Source: Oscillospiraceae bacterium (GTDB taxonomy: Bacteria > Bacillota_A > Clostridia > Oscillospirales > Oscillospiraceae). Taken from it: a stretch of DNA of 64,000 bases. The DNA lies in contig JAETOP010000003.1 in assembly GCA_021771675.1 (NCBI GenBank), positions 19,011-83,010 on the forward strand, given 5' to 3'. Below the pieces are notes generated by a model. That model was not told where the DNA came from and ran no database searches. It was given only the letters and a program-made list of their open reading frames with translations. This document shows positions 17,062-27,755 of this stretch, piece after piece. Position numbers and translations under genes: made by a program. Position 1 is the stretch's first letter. Each line of letters opens with the position of its first letter.

Positions 17062-18210
17062 ATGGCCACGAGAAAGCTTTATTATGAGGATTCCCATCTG
17101 GATGCCTTTTGCGCCCGGGTGGCTGCCTGCACTCCCGTGGAAAAGGGGTTCGAGGTAATTCTGGATGCCACCGCCTTCTACCCCGAGGGAGGCGGCCAGG
17201 CGGCGGACACCGGACATCTGGGGGAGGCCCGGGTTCTGGATACCCGGGAGCGGGGGGAGGAAATCGTCCACCTGTGCGACCGACCCCTGGAGCCGGGATG
17301 CCGGGTGGAGGGGCGGATCGACTGGGAGCCCCGGTTCCACCGGATGCAGCAGCATTCCGGGGAGCACATCGTCTCCGGCATCCTCCACCGGCGCTACGGA
17401 TGCGGCAACACCGGCTTCCACATGGGCCAGGAGCGGACGGTCATCGACTTTGACGCTGTGATTCCGACAGAGGAGCTGCCGGAGATCGAGGCGGAGGCCA
17501 ACCGGGCGGTGTGGCGGAACCTGCCGGTGAAATGCTGGTATCCCACGCCGGAGGAGCTGCTTAAGCTCCCCTACCGGAGCAAACGGGCCCTGCCCTGGCC
17601 GGTGCGGATTGTGGAGTTCCCGGGCTTTGACATCTGCGCCTGCTGCGGCACCCATGTGAAAAACACCGGAGAGATCGGCCTCATCAAGCTCTATTCCGCC
17701 GTGCCCTTCCGGGGCGGCACCAGAATCGAAATGGCCTGCGGCGGCGCTGCCCTGACCTACCTGAACCGGGTGCTGGAGCAGAGCATCCGGGCCGGTCACG
17801 TGTTCTCCGCCCCGGCGGAGGAAATCGGCGCTGCCGCCGAGGCCTTCGGGGAGCAGCTGTCGGCCCAGAAATACCATGTGACCCAATTGCAGCGGCGGAT
17901 TTTCGGCCTCATCGGGAAGGAATACGAAAACGCGGGAGATGTGCTGCGGTTTGAACCCGATCTGGACAGCGCTGCGCTGCGGGAGCTGGCGGACACCCTG
18001 GCCGGATGCTGCGGCGGGGTGGCGGCGGTTTTCTCCGGCGAGGAGGGGCAGGGCTACGGCTACTGCCTGGCAAGCCGCCGGGGGGACCTGCGCCAGCTGG
18101 GAAAGGACATGACAGCGGCCCTCCGGGGCCGGGGCGGCGGAAAGCCCAATTTCCAGCAGGGCCGGGTGAACGCCACAAAGCAGGAGATCGAGGACTTTTT
18201 CAGAAAATAA
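17062..18210 (+). CDS. Alanyl-tRNA editing protein (AlaX-L type)
   Basis: A 382-residue free-standing editing domain that would hydrolyse Ser- or Gly-tRNA(Ala). Zinc ligands are visible as H98 and H102 in QQHSGEHIVSG and as the Cys/His pair in CACCGTH (about residues 194-198). The N-terminus contains FYPEGGGQAADTG, the AlaRS-like strand. The C-terminal part (from about 290) resembles a short DHHA1 domain ending RGRGGGKPNFQQGR. The length suits the long AlaX class. AAAGGA stands before ATG 17062. No neighbour suggests a more specific role. Confidence 0.93.
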   Translation: MATRKLYYEDSHLDAFCARVAACTPVEKGFEVILDATAFYPEGGGQAADTGHLGEARVLDTRERGEEIVHLCDRPLEPGCRVEGRIDWEPRFHRMQQHSGEHIVSGILHRRYGCGNTGFHMGQERTVIDFDAVIPTEELPEIEAEANRAVWRNLPVKCWYPTPEELLKLPYRSKRALPWPVRIVEFPGFDICACCGTHVKNTGEIGLIKLYSAVPFRGGTRIEMACGGAALTYLNRVLEQSIRAGHVFSAPAEEIGAAAEAFGEQLSAQKYHVTQLQRRIFGLIGKEYENAGDVLRFEPDLDSAALRELADTLAGCCGGVAAVFSGEEGQGYGYCLASRRGDLRQLGKDMTAALRGRGGGKPNFQQGRVNATKQEIEDFFRK

Positions 18211-18256
18211 AAAGTTGAAAAGTTCACAATTATACCTATATTTTTTTGGCACTGTG

Positions 18257-18265
18257 TGCTATAAT
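18257..18265 (+). promoter_or_regulatory. Extended -10 promoter of secA
   Basis: TGCTATAAT at 18257-18265 is an extended -10 element 55 bases before the secA start. No good -35 hexamer is visible at the usual distance. Confidence 0.6.
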
Positions 18266-18319
18266 TCCTTAAATTGGTTTTCTGTGCCATAAATGCTTTC
18301 ATCGAAAAAGGAGACTGAA

Positions 18320-21085
18320 ATGAGTCTTATTACCAAAATATTCGGCACCCGCTCCCAGCGGGAGATCAAAAAGCTCCAGCCCCAGGTGGACAAAATCCTG
18401 GCGCTGGAGGACACCTACCGGCAGCTGTCCGAGGAGGAGCTGAAGGACAAGACCCGGCAGTTCAAGGAGCGGCTGAACCAGGGAGAGACCCTGGACGAGC
18501 TTCTGCCCGAGGCCTTTGCCGCCATTCGGGAGGCGGCGGACCGGGTGCTGGGGATGCGGCCCTATCCCGTGCAGCTCATCGGCGGCATTGTGCTCCATCA
18601 GGGGCGCATCGCCGAGATGAAGACCGGCGAGGGAAAGACCCTGGTTGCCATCCTGCCCTGCTACCTGAACGCCCTCACCGGCAGAGGGGTTCACGTGGTC
18701 ACGGTGAACGAATACCTGGCCAAGCGTGACTCCGAGTGGATGGGCAAGGTCTACCGCTATATGGGGATGACCGTGGGCCTGGTGATCCCCGGGATGCAGA
18801 GCGCGCAGCGGCGGGAGGCCTACGCCGCCGACATCACCTACTGCACCAACAATGAGCTGGGCTTCGACTACCTGCGGGACAACATGGCCATCTATAAGGC
18901 AGAGAAAGTTCAGCGGGGCCACGCTTTCGCCATTGTGGACGAGGTGGACTCCATCCTCATCGACGAGGCCCGTACACCCCTGATTATCTCCGGCAAGGGG
19001 GAGGATTCCTCCAAGCTCTATGAGATGGCGGACCAGTTCGTCTCCACCCTGCGCAGGAAGGTCTTCGCCAAAACCGAGGACAAGGAGGACCACGACACCT
19101 ACGACTGCGACTACTATGTGGACGAAAAATCCCGCACCGTGGGCCTGACCTCCACCGGCGTGGAGAAGGCGGAGCGGTTCTTCGGCGTGGAAAACCTGGC
19201 CGATTCCGACAACGCCACCCTCTCCCACCACATCAACCAGGCCATGAAGGCCCGGGGCCTGATGAAAAAGGACATTGACTACGTGGTCAAGGACGGGGAA
19301 ATCATCATCGTTGACGAGTTCACCGGCCGCCTGATGTATGGCCGCCGGTATAACGAGGGCCTCCACCAGGCCATTGAGGCCAAGGAGGGCGTGGTGGTTG
19401 CCGGAGAGAGCAAGACCCTGGCCACCATCACCTTCCAGAATTTCTTCCGGCTCTACGACAAGCTCTCCGGCATGACCGGCACCGCCCTGACAGAGGAGCA
19501 GGAATTTGAATCCATTTACAAGCTGGATGTGGTGGAGATTCCCACCAACCGGCCCGTTGCCAGAGTGGACCATCCCGACGTGGTATACAAAACCGAGGCG
19601 GGCAAATTCCGGGCCATTGTGGAGCAGGTCAAGCAGTGCCATGAGAAGGGCCAGCCCGTGCTGGTGGGCACTATTTCCATTGAAAAGAGCGAAATCCTCA
19701 GCAAGTACCTCAAGCGGGAGGGCATCCCCCACAACGTGCTCAACGCCAAATACCACGAGCTGGAGGCCCAGATTGTGGCCCAGGCCGGTAAATTTGGAGC
19801 GGTGACCATTGCCACCAACATGGCCGGCCGGGGCACCGACATCATGCTGGGCGGCAACGGAGAGTTCCTGGCAAAGAACGAGCTGCGCAAGCAGGGGGTG
19901 GAGGACGAGCTGCTAGCCGAGGCGGATTCCTACGCCGAAACCAGTGACGAAGCCGTCCTGGACATCCGGGCCCGGTATGCCGAGCTTCTGAAAAAGTATA
20001 AAGAAGAGATTGCCGACGAGGCCCAGCGGGTCCGCCAGGCGGGAGGCCTGTTCATCATCGGCACCGAGCGGCACGAGTCCCGCCGGATCGACAATCAGCT
20101 CCGCGGCCGCTCCGGACGGCAGGGCGACCCCGGCGAGAGCCGGTTCTACCTGAGTATGCAGGATGATCTGATGCGGCTGTTCTCCACCGACCGGGTCATG
20201 GGCATGATGGACACCCTGGGCCTGGACGAGGACACCCCCATCGACGCCAAGATTCTCTCCGGCGCTGTGGAAAATGCCCAGAAAACCGTGGAAAGCCGGA
20301 ACTTCCAGACCAGAAAGCACGTGCTGGAATACGACGACGTGATGAACATCCAGCGTGAGGTGATCTACGCCCAGCGTCAGAAGGTGCTCGACGGCGAGGA
20401 TTTGAAGGAAAACATCCGCACCATGCTGGAAAACGTGGTGAGCACCACCGTCTCCTCCGCCCTGGCCCAGGCGGGCGGCAAGGTGACAGAAGAGGGCCTT
20501 TCCATGCTGGCAGCCCAGTTTGAGGGCGTCTTCTGTCCCAAGGGCGCTGTGAGTGCCCGGCAGGAGGAGCTGCTGGACAAGGACAGCCAGCAGGCGGCGG
20601 AGATTCTGCTGGCCATGGCCCAGGACACCTACCAGGCCAAGGAGACCGCCTACGGCGAAAAAATCATGCGGGAACTGGAACGGGTGGTGATGCTCCGGGT
20701 GGTGGACGAATACTGGATGGACAACATCGACGCCATGGACGACCTGAAGCAGGGCATCGGTCTGCGGGCCTACGGCCAGCATGACCCGGTGATCGCCTAC
20801 AAGGAAGAGGGCTATGAGATGTTCCAGGCCATGATTCAGGCCATCCGGGAGGAAACCATCCGCCGGCTCTTCCTGATTCAGCTCCGGCCCCAGCAGGAAA
20901 TCCGCCGGGAGAAGGTGGCCAAGGAGACCGGCACCACCGCCGCCGGGGAGAGCCAGGTGAAGCGCACTCCCGTGCGCACCGCCGCCAAAAAGGTAGGCCC
21001 CAACGACCCCTGCCCCTGCGGCAGTGGCAAGAAGTACAAGAAGTGCTGCATGCAGAAGGACAAGGCCCAGAGCATGGAGCATTGA
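18320..21085 (+). CDS. secA: Preprotein translocase ATPase SecA
   Basis: A 921-residue SecA, the motor that drives proteins through SecYEG. It has the Walker A segment [34 protein letters not shown] (DEAD-like box), [15 protein letters not shown], and [21 protein letters not shown]. The C-terminus carries the zinc tail [13 protein letters not shown], which binds SecB or ribosomes. The start is ATG 18320, with AAAGGAG 6 bases upstream. The in-frame start at 18293 lacks a ribosome site. It stands alone after its own promoter, with pgeF 42 bases downstream. Confidence 0.98.
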   Translation: MSLITKIFGTRSQREIKKLQPQVDKILALEDTYRQLSEEELKDKTRQFKERLNQGETLDELLPEAFAAIREAADRVLGMRPYPVQLIGGIVLHQGRIAEMKTGEGKTLVAILPCYLNALTGRGVHVVTVNEYLAKRDSEWMGKVYRYMGMTVGLVIPGMQSAQRREAYAADITYCTNNELGFDYLRDNMAIYKAEKVQRGHAFAIVDEVDSILIDEARTPLIISGKGEDSSKLYEMADQFVSTLRRKVFAKTEDKEDHDTYDCDYYVDEKSRTVGLTSTGVEKAERFFGVENLADSDNATLSHHINQAMKARGLMKKDIDYVVKDGEIIIVDEFTGRLMYGRRYNEGLHQAIEAKEGVVVAGESKTLATITFQNFFRLYDKLSGMTGTALTEEQEFESIYKLDVVEIPTNRPVARVDHPDVVYKTEAGKFRAIVEQVKQCHEKGQPVLVGTISIEKSEILSKYLKREGIPHNVLNAKYHELEAQIVAQAGKFGAVTIATNMAGRGTDIMLGGNGEFLAKNELRKQGVEDELLAEADSYAETSDEAVLDIRARYAELLKKYKEEIADEAQRVRQAGGLFIIGTERHESRRIDNQLRGRSGRQGDPGESRFYLSMQDDLMRLFSTDRVMGMMDTLGLDEDTPIDAKILSGAVENAQKTVESRNFQTRKHVLEYDDVMNIQREVIYAQRQKVLDGEDLKENIRTMLENVVSTTVSSALAQAGGKVTEEGLSMLAAQFEGVFCPKGAVSARQEELLDKDSQQAAEILLAMAQDTYQAKETAYGEKIMRELERVVMLRVVDEYWMDNIDAMDDLKQGIGLRAYGQHDPVIAYKEEGYEMFQAMIQAIREETIRRLFLIQLRPQQEIRREKVAKETGTTAAGESQVKRTPVRTAAKKVGPNDPCPCGSGKKYKKCCMQKDKAQSMEH

Positions 21086-21127
21086 CGCTGCCTGCTGTAT
21101 TGATTTTCCCGTTTTTGGAGAAACAAC

Positions 21128-21928
21128 ATGATTTTATGGAAAAAAGACGGTCAGCTGGAATATCTGACCGCGGAAGGAATCCAGACGCCCCACTGCTTCA
21201 CCTCCCGGCTGGGGGGCGTGAGCCGGGGGTATCTGTACTCGCTGAACATCGGAACCAGCCGGGGGGACGACCCGGAGAACGTGCTGGAAAACTATCGCCG
21301 CCTGGGCAATTCCCTGGGCTTTGATATTCATAACCTGGTGCTCTCCCGGCAGACCCATTCGGACATCGTCGTCCCGGTGACGGAAAAGGAACGGGGGGCG
21401 GGGCTGTTCGCCCCCTCCCTGCCAGAGTGTGACGCCCTCGTTACCTGCACCCCAGGGATTGCTCTGGCCGTCTTCACCGCCGACTGCACTCCCATTCTGT
21501 TCTGGGACAGTGTCACCGGCGCAGTAGGGGCCGCCCATGCCGGCTGGCGGGGAACCGCCGCCGGGATCGCTGCCAGAGTGGTGGAGACCATGGAGCGGGA
21601 ATATGGCTCCAGGCCGGAAAATATCCGGGCCGCCATCGGGCCCAACATCGCCCAGTGCCACTTTGAGACGGATTCCGACGTGCCCCAGGCCATGATTTCC
21701 GCTCTGGGGCCGGAGGTGGAGGAATGGATTGTCCCCAAGGGGGAAAAATACTTCCTGGATTTGAAGGCCATCAACCGCCTGGTGCTTAACCGGGCCGGGG
21801 TAAAGGACGTGGAGCTCAGCGACGAATGCACCGTCTGCCACAGCGACCGGTTCTGGTCCCACCGGGTGACGAAGGGGCATCGGGGAAGCCAGGGCGCCAT
21901 CATCCTTTGCCGGAGGGAGAACCCATGA
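21128..21928 (+). CDS. pgeF: Peptidoglycan editing factor / laccase-domain protein (PgeF/YfiH)
   Basis: A 266-residue YfiH-type protein. It shows HCFTSRLGGVS near the N-terminus, LSRQTHSDIV, VFTADCTPILFWD with a zinc-ligand cysteine, AAHAGWRGTAAGI with a zinc-ligand histidine, and GPNIAQCHFE. Family members act as purine nucleoside phosphorylases/deaminases, and the E. coli protein edits wrongly built muropeptides. GGAG stands 7 bases before ATG 21128. The last bases overlap the start of the lipoprotein gene (ATGA), so the two are coupled. Confidence 0.93.
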   Translation: MILWKKDGQLEYLTAEGIQTPHCFTSRLGGVSRGYLYSLNIGTSRGDDPENVLENYRRLGNSLGFDIHNLVLSRQTHSDIVVPVTEKERGAGLFAPSLPECDALVTCTPGIALAVFTADCTPILFWDSVTGAVGAAHAGWRGTAAGIAARVVETMEREYGSRPENIRAAIGPNIAQCHFETDSDVPQAMISALGPEVEEWIVPKGEKYFLDLKAINRLVLNRAGVKDVELSDECTVCHSDRFWSHRVTKGHRGSQGAIILCRRENP

Positions 21929-23529
21929 AGCGACTGATATGCCTTTTCTTAATGCTTGCCACCCTGCTGGGGCTGCTGTCCGGCTGCGCCGACAACGGCT
22001 CCAGGGGGGAATACGTCCCCACCGGCGACGCGCTGCTGATGGAGGACGAGGAGCCGGAGGACCTCTCCTTGCAGGATGAGGAGCTCCAATCCCTGACGCT
22101 GACCTATTTCCCCGACCGCTCCATGAATCCCATGATCGGCGTGAACATCACCAACCGGGTGCTGTTTTCCCTGATCTATCAGGGGCTTTTCAGCGTGGAC
22201 CGGAACAACAATCCGGTGCCCATCCTCTGCTCCTATTACCAGGCCACCGCCGACAACCGGAACTATACCTTCTATATTGAGCAGGGCGCCACCTTTTCCG
22301 ACGGAACCCCCCTGACCACCGCCGATGTGCTGGCAAGCTATGAGGCCGCCAAAAACAGCGAATACTACGGCGGCCGGTTTACCTACATTGACTCCGTGGT
22401 GCAGGGGGACAACAACTCCGTGGTGTTCCACCTGACCACCGCCTATGAAAATCTCCCCCTGCTGCTGGACATTCCCATTTTGAAGGTGGGCCACACCGAG
22501 GACGATTTCCCCATCGGCTCCGGCCCCTACTGCTTCCAGAAAACCACCGCCAGGGCCCAGATGAGCAAGGTGCAGAACTGGTGGTGCAAAGACAGGGTGA
22601 AGCTTCCCACCAATGCCGAGACGATCGCCCTGGGAGAAGCCACCTCCCAGGCCCAGGTCCGGGACGAATTCGAGTTTGCCGATTTGGATCTGGCTATTTC
22701 CAATCCCATGTCCGACTCCTACGCCGAGTACCGCTGCGACTTTGAGCTGTGGGAGGTGGACAGCGGCATCTTCCTGTATCTGGGCTGCAACGTGCTTTGG
22801 AGCGAATTTTTCAAGGACGGGCGCAACGACGAGCTGCGCAAGGCCCTGACCTATGCCATCGACCGGCAGACCATCATCGATTCCTACTACCGGGGCCGGG
22901 CCTACCCCAGCACCCTGCCCACCTCCCCCGGTTCCCCCTATTACAGCGAAAGCCTGGCCTCCCGGTATGAGTACGACCCGCTGCGCTTCGTCAGCACCAT
23001 CCAGAACATGTATGTGCCCAAGAATGACAAGGGCCAAGCCAAGAAGCTGCTGATCCTGGTCAACTGCGACGACTCCGCCCGGCTGCGCACCGCCCGGTTC
23101 CTTGCCAAGGAGCTGACGGCGCTGGGCCTGGAAACCGGCACCCTGGAATACGGCGGCAGCACCAATACCACCTATCAGCAGGTGCTTCAGGCGGGCAACT
23201 TCGACCTGTACCTGGGGCAGACCAAACTGTCGGCCAACTATGACCTGTCCCAATTCTTCAAGGGCTGGGGCAATCTGGGCTGGGGCGGCATCGCTGACAA
23301 CACCCTGCTGAATATGAGCAAGGAGGCTCTTGCCAACTCCGGCAACTATTACAATCTGAACAAGATGGTAGCCGACGACGCCAAGATCATCCCTATACTC
23401 TTCGGCTACTATGAAGTCTATGCTGAACGGGGCCAGCTGCTGGCTTTGGCTCCCGCCAGAGACAATGTGTTCTTCTACTCCATGGGAAAGACCATGGAGT
23501 CCAGCCGCCTGGCCACGGAATACGGCTAA
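21925..23529 (+). CDS. Solute-binding lipoprotein, family 5 (peptide/nickel type)
   Basis: A 534-residue lipoprotein. A lipobox LLSGC follows a hydrophobic leader, giving cleavage before C18. The mature part shows the SBP_bac_5 layout: TLTYFPDRSMNPMIGVNITNRVLFSLIYQGL, then TFYIEQGATFSDGTPLTTADVLASYEAAK, then LRKALTYAIDRQTII. Such proteins deliver oligopeptides or similar ligands to an ABC permease, but no permease or ATPase gene lies beside it, so it may serve a distant transporter. Start ATG 21925 overlaps the pgeF stop. An acidic linker (DEEPEDLSLQDEEL) follows the anchor. Confidence 0.88.
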   Translation: MKRLICLFLMLATLLGLLSGCADNGSRGEYVPTGDALLMEDEEPEDLSLQDEELQSLTLTYFPDRSMNPMIGVNITNRVLFSLIYQGLFSVDRNNNPVPILCSYYQATADNRNYTFYIEQGATFSDGTPLTTADVLASYEAAKNSEYYGGRFTYIDSVVQGDNNSVVFHLTTAYENLPLLLDIPILKVGHTEDDFPIGSGPYCFQKTTARAQMSKVQNWWCKDRVKLPTNAETIALGEATSQAQVRDEFEFADLDLAISNPMSDSYAEYRCDFELWEVDSGIFLYLGCNVLWSEFFKDGRNDELRKALTYAIDRQTIIDSYYRGRAYPSTLPTSPGSPYYSESLASRYEYDPLRFVSTIQNMYVPKNDKGQAKKLLILVNCDDSARLRTARFLAKELTALGLETGTLEYGGSTNTTYQQVLQAGNFDLYLGQTKLSANYDLSQFFKGWGNLGWGGIADNTLLNMSKEALANSGNYYNLNKMVADDAKIIPILFGYYEVYAERGQLLALAPARDNVFFYSMGKTMESSRLATEYG

Positions 23530-23576
23530 GCGCTTCCCTGGATCGTAGGATAAAAATTGAGGGAGATGTATCAACC

Positions 23577-24701
23577 ATGAAGAAAATCTTTGCCCTGCTG
23601 CTCTCTGTCAGCCTGATCCTGTGCGGCTGTGGCGAGCTCATTCCCGCCAGAACCACGGCGCAGACCCAGCGGACGGGGACCAGCCCCTCCGCGGCCCCGG
23701 CGCCCACCACCGAAGTGACCACCGAGCCCACCACCGAGGCTACGACGGAGCCTCCTACCGAGCCGGAGCCGGTCTATTTCAATCCTCTGAATGGAGAAAT
23801 TCTGGACGAGCCCTTCAATAAGCGGATTTTTGCTGTATCCATCAACAACATCCAGGGAGCAGTGCCCCATTCCGGCTTGCCCTGTGCGGATTTGTACTTC
23901 GAGACCTTCGTCAACGGCTCCATCATTCGAGGCTTGGCCATGTTCACCGATCCCAGCGGTCTGGATGCCATCGGCCCTGTCCGGAGCAACCGGATGGTGT
24001 TCATCGATCTGTGCAGGCACTATGATGCGGTCATGGTTCATGCCGGTGCGGACTACCGGGTCATCGAGGAAGCGAGAAAGGTGGGCATCGACAATTTCAA
24101 CATCGATGCCTGGGGTATCATGGAACTGACCTCCTTCCGGGACAGCGAGCGAACCAAGAAGGGCTACGGCTATGAGCACACCCTCTTTGCCATCGGCGAC
24201 GGGCTGATCGAATACAGCCAGCGCAACGGCATCCGCATGGAGCCGAATCCCGATGTGGATTACCAGCTTCAGTTTACCGACGATGGCATTCCTGCCGACG
24301 GCGTCTTTGCCACAGACATCGGCATCACCATTACCGTGGATCAGTACAAGAAGGACACCCGAATGGTCTACGATCCCAGCCGGGACAAATATATCTACAA
24401 CCAATACGACCAGCAGATGAACGATGAGCGCACCGGTGAGCCGGAGGGCTTCCGGAATGTGCTGATTTTGGAAGGGGAAATCCCCTATGATGGTCCCTTC
24501 CAGCGGCCCGACCTGCTGACAGGGGGCGAAGGCTGGTATGCCTGCGGCGGCAAGGCCATTCCCATTACCTGGGGCTCTGTGGACGATGAGAGTCCTCTGT
24601 GGCTGCGCACCGCCGACGGAGAGCCTCTGGTGCTGGGCCGGGGCAACACCTATATTGCCATCACACAAACCGGCTCTGTCATCACCGGCATCGGAGAGTG
24701 A
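23577..24701 (+). CDS. DUF3048-domain lipoprotein (YerB-like)
   Basis: A 374-residue lipoprotein. The lipobox is in SLILCGCG, followed by a Thr/Pro/Glu-rich linker of about 45 residues (repeated TTEPTTEA). From about residue 70 the DUF3048 domain is evident: NKRIFAVSINNIQGAVPHSGLPCADLYFE, ITRGLAMF-like text and DAIGPVRSNRMVFIDLC, and VMVHAGADYR. Family members such as YerB are surface lipoproteins of unknown biochemical role. GGGAGATG precedes the start. A hairpin follows the stop. Confidence 0.88.
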   Translation: MKKIFALLLSVSLILCGCGELIPARTTAQTQRTGTSPSAAPAPTTEVTTEPTTEATTEPPTEPEPVYFNPLNGEILDEPFNKRIFAVSINNIQGAVPHSGLPCADLYFETFVNGSIIRGLAMFTDPSGLDAIGPVRSNRMVFIDLCRHYDAVMVHAGADYRVIEEARKVGIDNFNIDAWGIMELTSFRDSERTKKGYGYEHTLFAIGDGLIEYSQRNGIRMEPNPDVDYQLQFTDDGIPADGVFATDIGITITVDQYKKDTRMVYDPSRDKYIYNQYDQQMNDERTGEPEGFRNVLILEGEIPYDGPFQRPDLLTGGEGWYACGGKAIPITWGSVDDESPLWLRTADGEPLVLGRGNTYIAITQTGSVITGIGE

Positions 24702-24706
24702 TTTGT

Positions 24707-24736
24707 GGGGCTGTCTCGCCAGCGTGAGGCAGCCCC
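24707..24736 (+). terminator. Possible terminator hairpin without T tract
   Basis: GGGGCTGTCTC pairs with GAGGCAGCCCC (one G-T wobble) around an 8-base loop, 6 bases after the DUF3048 stop. No T run follows, so termination is uncertain. Confidence 0.45.
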
Positions 24737-24904
24737 ATGAAAACTGCGGCGGGATTTGAATGGGAAAGAAGCCTCGGGGCCTGCCCCTTTTCTTCGCCAA
24801 GTTTTCGCTGTTTCCTTATGTGGAAATTACTTTAAGCTGCCCGAATTTTATCGAGTTGAACAAAAGATAATTAAGAAAAAAAGATGTTTTGACGGATTTC
24901 ACAC

Positions 24905-24933
24905 TTTACAAGCGTTGCGGGTTATAGTATAAT
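24905..24933 (+). promoter_or_regulatory. Promoter of the GAPDH gene
   Basis: TTTACA at 24905-24910 and TATAAT at 24928-24933 are 17 bases apart. The transcript would have a leader of about 75 bases. The rest of the 24737-25017 gap is AT-rich and shows no gene. Confidence 0.8.
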
Positions 24934-25017
24934 GAATCCGTGCGAGAATATCGAAAGCATTCTCATTTACTCGTAAAAAACTGTGAAAACAGTAATTTTG
25001 AAATGGAGGAAATTCCA

Positions 25018-26034
25018 ATGTCTGTTAAAGTTGCAATCAATGGTTTTGGCCGTATCGGCCGTCTGGCTTTCCGTCAGATGTTCGGCGCTGAGGGTTTTGA
25101 AATCGTTGCCATCAACGATCTGACCTCCCCCAAGATGCTGGCTCACCTGCTGAAGTACGACTCCACCCAGGGCAACTACGCCGCTCAGGGCCATGTCGTT
25201 GAGGCTGGCGAGGACAATATCGTGGTCGACGGCAAGAAGATCACCATTTATGCAAAGGCCAACGCCGCTGAGCTGCCCTGGGGCGAGCTGGGCGTGGACG
25301 TTGTGCTGGAGTGCACCGGCTTCTACACCTCCAAGGCCAAGGCTCAGGCTCACATCGACGCTGGCGCCAAGAAGGTCGTTATCTCCGCTCCTGCCGGCAA
25401 TGATCTGCCCACCATCGTTTACAACGTCAACCACAATGTGCTGACCAAGGAAGACAACATCATCTCCGCCGCTTCCTGCACCACCAACTGCCTGGCTCCC
25501 ATGGCCAAGGCCCTGAACGACGGCTGGAAGATCCAGTCCGGCATTATGTGCACCATCCACGCCTACACCGGCGACCAGATGATCCTGGACGGCCCCCAGC
25601 GTAAGGGCGACCTGCGCCGCTCCCGTGCCGGCGCTGTGAACATCGTTCCCAACTCCACCGGCGCTGCCAAGGCCATCGGCCTGGTCATCCCCGAGCTGAA
25701 CGGCAAGCTGATCGGCGCTGCCCAGCGTGTGCCCACCCCCACCGGCTCCACCACCATCCTGAATGCCATCGTGGAAGGCGCTCCCACCAAGGAAGAGATC
25801 AACGCTCAGATGAAGGCTGAGGCCACCGAGTCCTTCGGCTACAACGAGGACGAGATCGTCTCCTCCGATGTCATCGGCATGCGGTTCGGCTCCCTGTTCG
25901 ATGCCACCCAGACCATGGTTATCAACCTGGGCAACGGCACCAGCCAGGTGCAGGTTGTTTCCTGGTACGACAACGAGAACTCCTATGTTTCTCAGATGTG
26001 CCGCACCATTAAGCACTTCGCTACCCTGCTGTAA
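25018..26034 (+). CDS. gap: Glyceraldehyde-3-phosphate dehydrogenase, type I
   Basis: A 338-residue NAD-dependent GAPDH. The Rossmann start [17 protein letters not shown], the active-site block [15 protein letters not shown] and [22 protein letters not shown] are all intact. The C-terminal [12 protein letters not shown] is also canonical. Codon use is strongly biased (CTG, GGC, AAG, ATC), as expected of a highly expressed glycolytic gene. GGAGGA lies 7 bases before ATG 25018. It has its own promoter and a strong terminator. Pyruvate kinase lies 14 kb away on the other strand. Confidence 0.98.
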   Translation: MSVKVAINGFGRIGRLAFRQMFGAEGFEIVAINDLTSPKMLAHLLKYDSTQGNYAAQGHVVEAGEDNIVVDGKKITIYAKANAAELPWGELGVDVVLECTGFYTSKAKAQAHIDAGAKKVVISAPAGNDLPTIVYNVNHNVLTKEDNIISAASCTTNCLAPMAKALNDGWKIQSGIMCTIHAYTGDQMILDGPQRKGDLRRSRAGAVNIVPNSTGAAKAIGLVIPELNGKLIGAAQRVPTPTGSTTILNAIVEGAPTKEEINAQMKAEATESFGYNEDEIVSSDVIGMRFGSLFDATQTMVINLGNGTSQVQVVSWYDNENSYVSQMCRTIKHFATLL

Positions 26035-26050
26035 TTTCACACAGTTATAA

Positions 26051-26086
26051 AAACAAGGACTGCTTCGGCAGTCCTTGTTTTTTACC
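26051..26086 (+). terminator. Intrinsic terminator of gap
   Basis: AAACAAGGACTGC and GCAGTCCTTGTTT pair perfectly around a TTCG tetraloop and are followed by further Ts. Confidence 0.95.
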
Positions 26087-26168
26087 GTGCGCCCAACAGC
26101 GCTTTTGCGGCCCCTACGGGGTGTGGGGTGTGTAAAGAAAATTCCTACCCCCTAATGCTCTCCCATCT

Positions 26169-27677
26169 TTACGTCAATTCCTCCGCCAGCCCGCTGAATT
26201 CGGACTCCAGGGGATTTTTCTTAGGAGCGAGCTTTTTGACATACTCCACCGCTTTGGTGGCCTGATCCAGGCTCAGCAGGGTGCCGGCACCGGCGATGCA
26301 GCCACCGGGGCAGGCCATACCCTCCAGCAGATAACCGTTGTATTTCCCCGCCTTGGCCATGGTCATCAGCTTCCGGCAGTCCCGCAGTCCTTCAGCGTTG
26401 GCAACCTTGATCTCCATATCCGGGTGCTGCTCGTGGATGATGTCCACCACAGCCTGGGCCACGCCTCCCGCCACGGCGAAGCCACGCCCGGCGGCGGTTC
26501 CGGCATCGGGCACCTCACTGCTCTCTTCCAGGGATTCCAGGTCGATCTCCTTGGCTTCAAACATGCCCTGGAGCTCTTCAAAGGTCAGCACAAAGTCCAC
26601 GTCGGAGCGAATGTTCTCCCGGATGGCCTCCAGCTTTTTGGCGGCGCAGGGCCCAACGAACACGATTTTGGCGTTGGGCTCCTCCTTTTTCACCATGCGG
26701 GCGGTGTAGACCATGGGGGTCAGGGTCATGGAGATGTTCTTCGCCTGGGCGGGGAAGAGCTTGTGAACCATGGAGTGCCAGGCTGGGCAGCAGGAGGTTG
26801 CCATAAAGGGCTGGTTGGCGGGCACATTCTCCACAAAATCCTTGGCCTCTTCCACGGCGCAGATGTCCGCTCCTATGGCCACCTCTACCACCCGCTCAAA
26901 GCCCAGCTCTTTCAGTCCTGTCACCAGCCTGGGCAGAGAGATGTCCTTGCCGAACTGGCGGGCAAAGGCCGGGGCCATGATGGCAATGACCTTCTCGCCC
27001 TCCATGATGGAGCGAACCACCTGGTAGATTTGCCCCTTGTCCACAATGGCGCCGAAGGGGCAGCTCACCAGACACTGGCCGCAGGAAACGCATTTCTCCT
27101 GGCTGATGGTGGCACGGCCATGCTCATCCATGCCGATGGCATCCATGCCGCAGGCCGCCTGACAGGGCCGCTCCAGATGGATGATGGCGTGATAGGAACA
27201 GGCGGCAGCGCACTTGCCGCAGCGGATGCACTTGCCGGGGTCAATGCGGCTTTTGCCATTGACAAAGGAGATGGCCTCCCGGGGGCACACCTGCTGACAG
27301 GAGGCAGCCAGGCAGTTCTGGCAGCTCTCGGTGACCCGATACTGATTGCTGGGGCAGGCATGGCAGGCGTAGGGAATGATATTGATAAGAGGGGGCTCAT
27401 AATACTGCTGAGCGATGGCGGCGTGGTCCATGCCCTCGGTAATCAGGCTCCGGGTTTGGACACTGCGAACGGAAAGGCCCATGGCCAGCCGCACCCGCTC
27501 CCCGGCAATGGCCCGTTCCAGGAAGATGGACTCCCGGTGCAGCGGCTGGTCTCCGGGAACAATGAGAAAGGGCAGGTCCTCCGCCTTGGTGTAATCCTGG
27601 CCGGAATAGGCAAGCCTTGCCACCTCCGTAAAAACTTTTTTGCGAATATCGGTGATGAGAGACGGAATTCCACGCAT
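26169..27677 (-). CDS. Monomeric [FeFe] hydrogenase, probably group B
   Basis: A 502-residue iron-sulfur hydrogenase. The N-terminal third has cysteine clusters for several [4Fe-4S] centres (CHACP and CQNCLAASCQQVCP at 105-131, CIRCGKCAAAC near 150-160, CVSCGQCLVSCP near 196-206). The H-cluster domain has L1 TSCCPAW at 294-300, L2 VGPCAAKKLE at 341-350 and L3 EGMACPGGC at 452-460. L2 with GPCAAKK instead of MPCxxK points to group B enzymes of anaerobic Clostridia and Bacteroidetes, whose role is little known. AGGAGG precedes ATG 27677. Maturases HydEFG are not in the window. Confidence 0.92.
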   Translation of the reverse strand: MRGIPSLITDIRKKVFTEVARLAYSGQDYTKAEDLPFLIVPGDQPLHRESIFLERAIAGERVRLAMGLSVRSVQTRSLITEGMDHAAIAQQYYEPPLINIIPYACHACPSNQYRVTESCQNCLAASCQQVCPREAISFVNGKSRIDPGKCIRCGKCAAACSYHAIIHLERPCQAACGMDAIGMDEHGRATISQEKCVSCGQCLVSCPFGAIVDKGQIYQVVRSIMEGEKVIAIMAPAFARQFGKDISLPRLVTGLKELGFERVVEVAIGADICAVEEAKDFVENVPANQPFMATSCCPAWHSMVHKLFPAQAKNISMTLTPMVYTARMVKKEEPNAKIVFVGPCAAKKLEAIRENIRSDVDFVLTFEELQGMFEAKEIDLESLEESSEVPDAGTAAGRGFAVAGGVAQAVVDIIHEQHPDMEIKVANAEGLRDCRKLMTMAKAGKYNGYLLEGMACPGGCIAGAGTLLSLDQATKAVEYVKKLAPKKNPLESEFSGLAEELT

Positions 27678-27706
27678 AGTCTGTCCTCCTGAAGATTTTT
27701 TCTTTC

Positions 27707-27735
27707 ATTCTATCAGACCCGGCCCCCGGGGTCAA
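27707..27735 (-). promoter_or_regulatory. Promoter of the hydrogenase gene
   Basis: On the minus strand TTGACC (27730-27735) and TAGAAT (27707-27712) stand 17 bases apart, about 30 bases before the start codon. Confidence 0.75.
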
Positions 27736-27755
27736 GGACGAATGGACAGGAAAAA

